Positions 55,983-64,000 of a stretch of 64,000 bases of DNA are shown one piece after another. Both the position numbers and the translations under genes were made by a program. The stretch lies in the NCBI GenBank assembly GCA_963556695.1, contig CAUWAG010000003.1, forward strand, positions 4,402,001 through 4,466,000, given 5' to 3'. The number at the start of each line of letters is the position of its first letter. Position 1 is the stretch's first letter. The notes below the pieces were generated by a model. That model worked only from the letters and a program-made list of their open reading frames with translations. It searched no databases and was not told the origin of the DNA. Origin of the DNA: Anthostomella pinea. Its lineage: Eukaryota; Ascomycota; Sordariomycetes; Xylariales; Xylariaceae.

Positions 55983-56367
55983 GTCTGACGGTTCTTTTTC
56001 TGACCTTGGCTCTTCGTGTTGAGATGCTATCAAGGTGAGTGGGAGTCCTTTAAGAAATTGGGGGGCTGGAAGGGATATGTCCACTTACAAGTATGAAGTT
56101 GTGATTGGCTGCCTAGGTGGACAGTTGGGTGAGTATCGTTTCGTGTTGTTGGAAGTAGGGAGTAGGAAACTGTATCTCCAATGGCCGGTGCGAGATCCGT
56201 TTTATATTGAGACCATTTCAGGGTTTTGGTCGTAGCCACCTACGCAAACGAACCAGTGACGTCGTCGTGCAAATCCGTCACCGGTCACAACCGCCCTGTC
56301 CTTGTTAGACTGTGCTATTTTTGAATTTTTGCCTCTGTCCATGAAGGATACGGTTCTAGTTAAGAAC

Positions 56368-57033
56368 TTAATGGAACTTTGATGTGGAGTTCTGAGCTTT
56401 ATAAGGCAAAGACGCCTCCGATCTTTCGCTGATGACTGAGTGGGATCTTAAGAGTGGGGGTAAGGTGAGGTAAGGTGCAAGGGTCCCGAGCCTACGAGAA
56501 GCATTTCCACTCTGCATACGTAAGAGAAGAAAGTAGTTAGGCGAGGAGTGGATATAGTATCTATTTAAAAAAAAGTTCTTATTAGGAGCGCATTCGCGGT
56601 CAAATGTAGCTGGTAGATGCTCCGCCGGCAGAGTTCCGGCAAACGACGTACGCATCGCCACGTATCGAGTTGAAGGCACAAAAATTAAGTAACGGCTGAC
56701 GCTTGCATGAGAAGTCACGTTAATAGTATCCCCTAATATAGGCCAGGATGCTTCTAGGCTCGAAGATTGAAGGTTGTCCTGTTCCGCCGCTGGTAAAAAC
56801 CCAGCACCTGCGGGCAACCTTATGCCAAGTACCAATCTCAATGTAATCTTGAATTTCGCGACGCATAGATAGACAGAAGACCTTGGGGAACGCTTCTCGG
56901 TATCTGACACGCGCTTCCTCAACGCACGCTCCCTATCTTGTTCTGGCGAATCGACCGCCTCGATGCCTGTCAGTGACTCAGTCGCGAATTGAACTAGGAC
57001 CCCTTGGTCTCTCACCTCGGTCTGATCATCCAT
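56368..57033 (-). CDS. Hypothetical open frame, uncertain
   Basis: ATG at 57033 (minus), 221 residues, MDDQTEVRDQGVLVQFATES. The first 70 residues (including RERALRKRVSDTEKRSPRSS and VYLCVAKFKITLRLVLG) look protein-like; the rest is less convincing. No family recognised. It lies directly beside the LINE tail and may be transposon debris or a gene with an unrecognised intron. Confidence 0.25.
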   Translation of the reverse strand: MDDQTEVRDQGVLVQFATESLTGIEAVDSPEQDRERALRKRVSDTEKRSPRSSVYLCVAKFKITLRLVLGIRLPAGAGFLPAAEQDNLQSSSLEASWPILGDTINVTSHASVSRYLIFVPSTRYVAMRTSFAGTLPAEHLPATFDRECAPNKNFFLNRYYIHSSPNYFLLLRMQSGNASRRLGTLAPYLTLPPLLRSHSVISERSEASLPYKAQNSTSKFH

Positions 57034-57100
57034 ATTGTAGGGGGAATGATCACCGCGTCTCAGCTCCTAGGCCATGAGGACCCTCTCAAGAATAATGGCC

Positions 57101-57212
57101 TTGATTGATTGATTGATTGATTGATTGATTTTATTTATCGTGGGTGCAGTCCCTCAACAGGGCAAGCCACGCCTCCCAGAGCCATTGCATCGCAAGGTTG
57201 TAACATCTCCCA
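57101..57212 (-). mobile_element. 3' tail of a LINE with GATT simple repeat (5'-truncated copy)
   Basis: On the minus strand this reads ACAACCTTGCGATGCAATGG, then GGCTCTGGGAGGCGTGGC..., matching the 3' end of the LINE at 26487-26560 (ACAACCCTGCGATGCAGAGG). It then ends in about seven copies of AATC (57101-57130 as GATT on plus). So it is a short 5'-truncated insertion in minus orientation with its own tetranucleotide tail. Tail type differs from the AAAC tail of the 21-26 kb copy, indicating a related but distinct subfamily. Confidence 0.75.
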
Positions 57213-57373
57213 CCCCCCTGCGGACCACCCCCCCGCGGACCAGCGCGTTCTGACCCACAAACGCGTAATTCACCAACCACCAGGATTATGGTGATCCACC
57301 ATCTACACCATCACTTTTGCATCTTTTTTTTCACAAAGCACACTATTTGAATCCTTATCCACTGCTGAATCTC

Positions 57374-57614
57374 ATGATGTCATTTTATGACCGTCAAATA
57401 AAAGCTGAAGCCGCCATTTTGGCCATCCAACGCGGAGCTCCAGTCCGCTCGTCAGCCCTCGAATGGCAAATCAGTCGCTCGTACGTCAACCGACGAATCT
57501 CTGGCACCCCAACGCGGAATGAGACCAGCGCTCTCCAACAGGCTCTCTCACCGTATCTCGAACATAAGCTGGCAAGCTGGGCCCTAGGGCAAGCACGGCT
57601 AGGGTATTCTCCGG
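57374..57614 (+). pseudogene. Pogo/Fot1-like transposase, 5' half
   Basis: From ATG 57374 (or the adjacent 57377) the frame reads MSFYDRQIKAEAAILAIQRG, an N-terminal psq-type helix-turn-helix (ALEWQISRSYVNRRISG), then the start of a CENP-B-like DNA-binding segment (LEHKLASWALGQARLGYSP). The copia LTR starts at 57615. The frame continues in phase at 63146, so this is one gene cut in two. Sequence left of the ATG from about 57205 is C-rich and may hold the terminal inverted repeat, but the other end lies outside the window. Confidence 0.85.
57610..57614. repeat. Target-site duplication of copia element 3, left copy
   Basis: TCCGG before the 5' LTR, repeated at 63141-63145 after the 3' LTR. Confidence 0.9.
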
Positions 57615-57797
57615 TGTTGAATGGGAGCCGGAAATAGACACCGGAAGATCTCCAGTGGGGCAGAGACGCACAGGGCATCTGACCCACCAAGAAGACAGAT
57701 GATCAATCTCTGTACGCTGAAGAAGCAGAGAAGAAGAAGCACAAAAAACAGAAGACACTTGACAACCTGGATAATCTGAACTTGCTTGCATCTGACA
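57615..57797 (+). repeat. 5' LTR of copia element 3
   Basis: 183 bp, TGTTGAATGGGAGCC...CTTGCATCTGACA. Comparison by eye with the 3' LTR shows one difference (AACTTGC against AACTCGC). ATTAAGAGTCTCATTTGC directly after it is the likely primer-binding region. Confidence 0.95.
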
Positions 57798-57873
57798 ATT
57801 AAGAGTCTCATTTGCTCTGAAAGGAGAACACCTACAAAAGATCAAGCGATTTTTAGATCTACATATCACCAAT

Positions 57874-59096
57874 ATGACGACACTGAACAATAATCGCACT
57901 ATCTTCTCTCGGCCCGAAGACTGGAAACGATTCAACACTGAACACCAGACTAAAGCCGTAGCCTTTGACCTCTGGGATTACATCAATCCAGAAGACAAGG
58001 TTACTTGGCCGACAAAGCCAGAAGAACCCTCATACGCCAATTACCCGAAGAAGCTCGGCCGAGGAACGAGAACATCAAGTTCGATAACCGTCGGTGGAGA
58101 AGAAGAATCGGTCGACCCGAATAGAACGCCAACAAATACCATGGAAATGACACAGATTGGGAGATCGGCATATACCCAGAATTGGAATCACTACACCCAC
58201 AAGAGCAGGGAATACACAGAACATCGAAAGAACGTCAAATCTATGACCGATTGGATGCTGAATACCATTCAACAACCATACCGAGCAACAATCTACAAGG
58301 CCACGAAAAAGATCGACCAGTGGTATAAGGATCTCCAGGACATTGGGGACGTATATACATCCCGTCAGAAGCCGGAGGCTCGAAACCGATACCGACGGGC
58401 GACGACACATCTCACGAGATGCCGAAAGACCTGGGTGCATGGATATCGCAATGGGAAACTGCCGTTGCATATGCTATAAAAAAGGGGGTGCCAGAAGCTA
58501 TCGATTCAAATTCAGTGGCCACAGATCTGATAGATGCATTATCGTCAGTAATGGGCGACTGGACGACAAGCTTCAGAATGGGGCACAAGAAGGAAATCGA
58601 CGACGGCTCTATCAGCTACATAGAGATGGCAGGGCTTCTGCGAGAATACGCCAAAGACCATCACTGAGCAACAGCACCACGGATCGCCAAGGGCGCATTC
58701 GTAGCTACCTACGGATATGACGAAGATGTGTCAATAGAAGACACAAAAGAGCTTGATTCCACCACTTCTGATCCATTGCCCCCAACAGACAAAACGAAGG
58801 GTCGAAAAGGAAACCAAGAGAGACCACGTGGACGCGGGACGAGAGGAGTTCGAACAGGCTCCAAGCGAAGACGAGCCGACACAGAAACGAATCCAGATGG
58901 GTCTACCTGCAAGGCGTGCCTAGGATTTCACGACATAACCCAGTGTTATTATGTTATTGACAGGAAGGCACCAGAACATTGGCATCCAAATAAAGGATAC
59001 CAGAAAGTTATCAACCAGCGAATCAAGGAAGATATTGCCCTCAAAGAACTGATCAAGAGAATTAACCGGAAGCCAACACCCGTCAAGCCCGAATGA
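57874..59096 (+). pseudogene. Copia element 3 gag region
   Basis: ATG 57874 opens MTTLNNNRTIFSRPEDWKRF, a standard copia gag start, and is open to 58479. The similarity passes to another frame at about 58420-58450 (PKDLGAWISQWETAVAYAIK), so there is one frameshift. TGA at 58665-58667 follows. The rest has a basic stretch (RPRGRGTRGVRTGSKRR) and a CCHC-like knuckle (CKACLGFHDITQCYYV), ending at TGA 59094-59096. Confidence 0.85.
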
Positions 59097-62000
59097 CTAG
59101 TGCGGACAATGGGTCAGACGAAGGCCGCCTTCCTTACAGCCGACGCTGCCGCGTTCAGTACTGCCACATATCCATTGAGGAACTCAGCAATCCTGGATTC
59201 TGGGACCATCTTACACATATTCAACATGATCAGCAGGTTTTTAAACTTCCGGTCGGCGATTCAGGGTGACGCAGTATTTGTAGGAGACACAGTAGTCCCT
59301 ATCCTAGGCTACAGAGATATCGATATATGCGTTACTGGCCCTTCTGGGTCAAGAATTATGCGCTTATACGATGTGGCATTCTGCGAAGGCTTTGCATGCA
59401 ACCTGGTATCACTCCGACTTCTCAAGCGCCAAGGGTACTGGTGGGACAACAAAGGAAGCAATAATTATTTTTGGAGGAAGGATGATTCGATCCTCTGCGA
59501 GCTGACGAATCGGCATGAGCAATACGTGATTGAATATTTGCCTGAGTCTTTGACAAGACGTGCATTCTTTATCCGAAGGAAGAAATACAACTCATGGACC
59601 GAGAGGGCGCCTTGCACTGCCGATAGCCGCCGATGGCACCTCAGATTAGGTCACCCAGGGCCAGATGCTCTTGATCACCTTGTAGGCCACTCTCAGGGGG
59701 TGAAGATCAAGGACTCAAAGCCTAGAGATTCAGCAGGAGAACGTATCACAACCATGAAATATGACGCATGTGCCTGCAGGAAGGCCAAGAAGCAAAGGAG
59801 ACGTACACGCCGGGATAGACCTGGGAAGCCCGGAGTCCGCCTAGCAATCGATTTCCACGACCTCGACAGAGATAGCGACGGACTGAACAGCATCATGCTT
59901 GTTACCGACAAATGGTCTGGATATATCTGGGACTTCTATCTGAGCGACCGAAAGACAGATACGCTTATAGCAACTTTTTAGTTGCTATTCGGGATTTTGG
60001 AGCACCAGAATCAGGTCAAGCCGGAGGTGATAGAATGCGACAACGAGCTCATGACCCAGAAGCCTTGTGTGTATCAGTTTCTCACCATGACCAAGAAGAT
60101 GAAGGTGGAACCCTCAGCGCCTAACACACAAGACCAGAATGGAGGCGCCGAGCGCTCGGGGGGTGTGATTAAGGACAAGGCCCGTTCGATGCGAAATGGA
60201 GCCAAGTTGCCAGCATATCTGTGGGTTGAGATCTTCCGAACAGCGGTATACCTATACAATCGTACCCCTAAGTACATCTATAACTGGATGACTCCTTATG
60301 AACGTTTCTACACTTACCTGGGATACAGAGATGGACTTGTAGGAGACCAAAAGCCCAAGCAGGGACACCTCCGAGTATTTGGATACAAAGCATTTGCTTT
60401 GACAAGCGATGCGCAGCTGAAGATGCAGCGGAAGAAGCGGCTTAATCCAAAGGCTTGGATCGGCTACCTCGTCGGTTACAATTCGACAAACATCTACCGA
60501 AGATGGAATCCCTTAACCAACAAGGTGATAGCCACTCGAGACGTCATCTTCGACGAAGATCAAATGTTCAGCGGAGACCTCCAAGATTTGAAGGATGACC
60601 TCCTTCACGTATCTGAAGAAGAGCTAGTCAAGCTACTACATGACGTGGAAGTACCTGGTGCTTCCAGTCTTGAAACTGGTCCCGCTATCAGCGAAGAGGA
60701 TGAGGACGTCAGTCCCTTCATTGCAGAAAGTGATAAGCGCGGTCAAGTAGAAGGGAGCGATGATGTGGTGAATTCGGACGTACATGGACCCTCTGACGAG
60801 GACTCTGGAGAAGCGTGTGAGCCTGATCAACTCTACACAAACGCTTTCTTTATACCGTATCTGACGCCCAAACACACTCCTCCTCCTGCAGCTTCACTTT
60901 TTACTGCAGCTATCATAGAAGCTGGCAGTACAGGGACAAGATCTGCAGCTATGAGCGCGGCCCCTGTGTTGTCCGGGATGACCACAGAGTCGTCCTACAT
61001 CGGAGTGACACCACGCTTGAGCTGTTGGGAGGCCACGTTCAATACAAGACGCCTAAGCGCCGCGGAGGTGAAGCACGGTGAGCCGGTGAGCAAGGCTAAG
61101 AAAGCCCGGATGGTAAACCGTCCGAAACGTCACCCTGATAGCACACAAACTGGACAAATTGGACTGCCCCAGGGATCTTCAGACCTTAAGAGGCTCAAAA
61201 GAAAACTTGCTAGTGGAGCTAGAATCCACCGGAGCGAGCTCCTATCACTACCGAGAACTCACAAGGATCTACGAGACCACTTGATGGGTCAGGGGTTCAG
61301 AAGTACAGAGCGAATGCATCTCCAGAGCCACCATGAGATGAGCTCATGGAAAGAAGTCAAGACAAGCACAGCTAACGGCAAACAGGTGTTAGACTGCATG
61401 TGGGTATACGTCTACAAGTTCGATAAGCACGGCTGGTTCCTGAAATGCAAAGCCCGTCTTGTGGTACGAGAGGACCAGCAGCCCACCGGACAGACCGAGA
61501 ACACCTATGCGTCTACACTTGCCGGCCGTTCCTTCAGAACACTAATGGCTATAGCAGCTCGCTTCGACCTGGAACTGATACAGTATGATGCTGTAAATGC
61601 ATTCGTCAACGCCAAACTAGACCTGGAGATATATATAAAGATGCCCCCAGGGTACCGGAAGCCAAGAGTATTGCTTCGTCTCTTGAAAGCCCTCTATGGG
61701 TTGCGAGAATCCCCTCTCTTGTGGCAGAAAGAGCTGACCAAGACCCTCACAAGCATCGGGTATACTCCCCTGCCTCATGAGCCATGTTGCTTCACAAGAA
61801 ATGGAGTTCTCATATTCTTCTATGTGGACAACATAGTGGTTGCGTACAAGAAGGAGAAAGAAGCTACAGCCAATCATCTGATCAGTCGGCTTAAGATGAC
61901 CTACCAGCTTACTGGAGGAGATGATCTTCAGTGGTTCCTTGGCATCGAGATCATCCAAGACCAGAAGAGACGGCTCCTCTGATTATCTCAGTCATCGTAT

Positions 62001-62804
62001 GCGGAGAAGATATCCCGACTAGCTGAGAAGGCTTGGACAGGCAGAGACGATATTCCCATGAAGAACGAAGAACTTCTCCCCTTTGACGGAATAGCCACGC
62101 TAAAATCTATCCACAGATATCAGAAGAAGATTGGATCTATTCTGTATGCTGCTGTGATTACACGCCCAGACGTAGCCTTTGCGGCTTCTTGACTATCACG
62201 ATTCAACACAAATCCTAGCCCAGAGCACTATTCCGAAGCAGATCGACTTATTCGATACCTCTCTCGAACTCAACATCTTTCCTTACAATACGGCGGGTCA
62301 GACACGTTCGAAGTAGCTAGCGACGCCTCCTTTGCCGACAATTCTATCGATCAAAAGAGTTCACAAGCATACGTTATGAGACTGTTCAGAGGGATTATTG
62401 GTTGGCGAGCGAACAAGCAAGCTACAGTGACTACTTCCACCACGGAAGCGGAGTTATTGTCCCTTGCGCAGGCTGCTAAAGAAGCCATGTTCGTCTCCCG
62501 CCTAATCCGCGAACTTGGAGTCTGGCTTGATAGCTCTCGAATCATCATACACTGCGATAATAAGCAGACGATCGGCCTCGTCAACAAAGACATCGCCAAA
62601 CTACAGACCAAGCTGCGTCACGTTGATATTCACAATCATTGGCTACGACAAGAAGCTCAACGGAAGAGGATCAAGGTGGAATACGTTCCTACTGGGGATA
62701 TGATGGCAGATGGTTTGACGAAAGTACTCCCTGCCGCAGCATTCAGAAAATTCACAAGGCAATTAGGACTCGTGGATATAAGAGATCGGATACAGCAACA
62801 ATAA
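59097..62804 (+). pseudogene. Copia element 3 pol (PR-IN-RT-RNaseH)
   Basis: Same frame as the end of gag, open apart from TAG 59979, TGA 61980 and TGA 62190. Protease: AILDSGTILHIFN. Gag-pre-integrase zinc site: RRWHLRLGHPGPDALDHLVG...CACRK. Integrase catalytic residues: Asp in AIDFHDLD, Asp in VIECDNE, Glu in NGGAERSGGV. Reverse transcriptase: KCKARLVVRED, YDAVNAFVNAKLD, KALYGLRESPLLWQKEL and FFYVDNIVVAY, where the catalytic YVDD has become YVDN (GAC to AAC). RNase H: VASDASFADN, STTEAELLSLAQAAKEA, ADGLTKVLP. The lost polymerase Asp is disabling independently of the stops. Confidence 0.92.
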
Positions 62805-62957
62805 ACCAAAGAGCTCTTGGATGAAGATCTTCAACATATGGAAGATCTATTGCCCGGTGGAGAATGTGGTGATGTGTACCTATCACAGGAATCATCAGAG
62901 AACCAGACCAAATGCTTAGGAACAACCCCAATGGAAGGAATTGTTCCTGGGGGGGTG

Positions 62958-63140
62958 TGTTGAATGGGAGCCGGAAATAGACACCGGAAGATCTCCAGTG
63001 GGGCAGAGACGCACAGGGCATCTGACCCACCAAGAAGACAGATGATCAATCTCTGTACGCTGAAGAAGCAGAGAAGAAGAAGCACAAAAAACAGAAGACA
63101 CTTGACAACCTGGATAATCTGAACTCGCTTGCATCTGACA
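62958..63140 (+). repeat. 3' LTR of copia element 3
   Basis: 183 bp, partner of 57615-57797, followed by TCCGG. Confidence 0.95.
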
Positions 63141-63145
63141 TCCGG

Positions 63146-64000
63146 CGGTCTCTAAGTTCCGTCTCATGGCCCAGCGGATGCTCCATGCCACCGGGGATGC
63201 TCAAGAATTAGGGAAAAATTGGGCATCCAAGTTCCTGTCTCGAAACCCGGAAGTCAAGATAATGAAGTCTCGTGTTATCGACTACAACCGAGTGAATGGT
63301 GCTATAGCGGCAAATATCAACATTTTTTTTGATTGGTGTGACGCCCCTGATATGGTTAACCTCATGCCAGCACGCTGGTACAACGTCGACGAAATGGGAA
63401 TCGCCCAGGGGGTTGGGGACTCCCATTGGGTGGTCTCCGAGGCCTCCGGCAACGTGGCTATGAAGAAAGGGGTTGAGAAGGATGAATGGATAACTGCCCT
63501 AGAGTGTGTGAGCGGATCAAGTGAGACCTTGCCGCCGCTGGTGATTCTCAAGGGGGTTAACGTACAAGCCCAGTGGTTTAGCAACCAAAATGAGGACAAA
63601 TTCACCGACTGGAGGTTTATTACGTCACCCAATGGATGGACCTCGAATCCCATTGCGTTAGAATGGCTTCAACGTATCTTTATTCCTCACATTCGGGAGG
63701 TCCACGGCAACACATGGGTGGTTTTGGTGTGTGATGGCCATGACTCCCACACGAATGACGAGTTCCTAGCCACCTGCTTGAGAAACAAAGTATGGTTGAT
63801 CTTTTATGAACCTCACTGTTCCCATGTAGTCCAGGTGTTAGATATGGGAGTCTTCAATTTGGTGAAGAAAAGGTTGAAGACCTTACTCCAGGAGACGCCC
63901 AGCGGCCGTCTGGGACTCAGGCCATCTAAGGAGGAGGTTTTAGAGTGCTACGAGCAGGCCCGGAAGGACACAATGACACTCCTTAACATCAGAATTGCCT
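63146..64000 (+). pseudogene. Pogo/Fot1-like transposase, 3' part (runs off the window)
   Basis: Continues the frame of 57374-57614 after removal of the copia element and one copy of its duplication. No stop occurs in 285 codons. It completes the CENP-B-type segment (KFRLMAQRMLHATGDAQELG, KNWASKFLSRNPEVK) and contains the DDE_1 catalytic core: first Asp in RWYNVDEMGIAQGVG, second in VVLVCDGHDSHTN, third in VQVLDMGVFNLVKK, the DDD pattern of the pogo/Fot1 group. Transposases of this group cut and paste at TA sites. The continuous frame on both sides implies the gene was intact when the copia element landed. The end and right terminal repeat lie beyond 64000. Confidence 0.92.

Larger units (their letters stand above)
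57615..63140 (+). mobile_element. Complete but defective Ty1/copia retrotransposon 3
   Basis: 5.5 kb with paired 183-bp LTRs, TG...CA ends, a TCCGG target duplication and a G-rich polypurine tract (CCTGGGGGGG, about 62948-62955) before the 3' LTR. Gene order gag-protease-integrase-RT-RNase H is that of Pseudoviridae-type elements. It interrupts the pogo-like transposase gene. Coding lesions (below) make it non-autonomous. Confidence 0.95.

Noticed and set aside
1..64000. tRNA, rRNA or other structured RNA genes
   Set aside because: I looked for tRNA T-loop (GGTTCGAAT-type) patterns and rRNA-like conserved blocks and saw none convincing. A covariance-model scan would be decisive.

Overview
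The window reads as nuclear DNA of a filamentous ascomycete (Pezizomycotina). Genes carry several short introns (50-160 nt) with GTRNGT donors, CTAAC/CTGAC branch sites and YAG acceptors. The host genes are typical of the group: an Erv2-type sulfhydryl oxidase, the proteasome beta-1 subunit, a PHO80/PREG-type cyclin, a GH64 beta-1,3-glucanase and a DHA2 drug/H+ antiporter. The transposons are typical fungal ones: a Tad-like LINE, Ty1/copia, a Ty3/gypsy chromovirus and a pogo/Fot1-like element. Dothideomycetes is my guess for the class; nothing here proves it.

Layout. 0-17 kb is mostly host sequence: the 3' end of a subtilase, a decayed kinase-like gene, GH64 (minus), ERV2-like (plus), PRE3 (plus, six exons), the PHO80-like cyclin (plus) with a long pyrimidine-rich leader, a 3.6 kb gene-poor stretch holding a short interstitial telomeric repeat, and a type II membrane glycosyltransferase-like gene (minus). 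17.5-19.1 kb holds a broken GH128 gene, a frameshifted unknown gene and an AT-rich patch.

19-37 kb is a transposon island. An old copia element (19.1-28.0 kb) is split by a 5.6 kb LINE flanked by a perfect 15-bp target duplication. Next come a copia LTR with gag remnants and an inverted solo LTR. A 5.6 kb gypsy chromovirus (30.68-36.31 kb, 5-bp target duplication) then sits inside an intron of a BTB gene.

30-51 kb is also a cluster of five paralogous BTB/POZ genes, called A-E here. They share a spliced architecture (a 127-nt BTB exon, an 85-nt exon, then a long last exon) and a C-terminal paired-CxxC module. Only copy D (48.2-49.3 kb) is fully open; the others carry stops and/or one-base frameshifts. 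Between them lie an MFS antiporter, an ABC-transporter relic without its signature motif, and an alpha/beta hydrolase.

52-57 kb holds an uncharacterised multi-exon gene with a possible 27-nt intron, and a small secreted protein. 57-64 kb is a second nest: a 3' LINE tail with a GATT repeat, then a pogo/Fot1-like transposase gene split by a 5.5 kb copia element with nearly identical 183-bp LTRs and a TCCGG target duplication. The pogo element runs off the right edge.

Most premature stops in both host paralogues and transposons can be explained by C-to-T (or G-to-A) changes in CAR, CGA or TGG codons. This suggests RIP-like or deamination damage, but I could not compute RIP indices.
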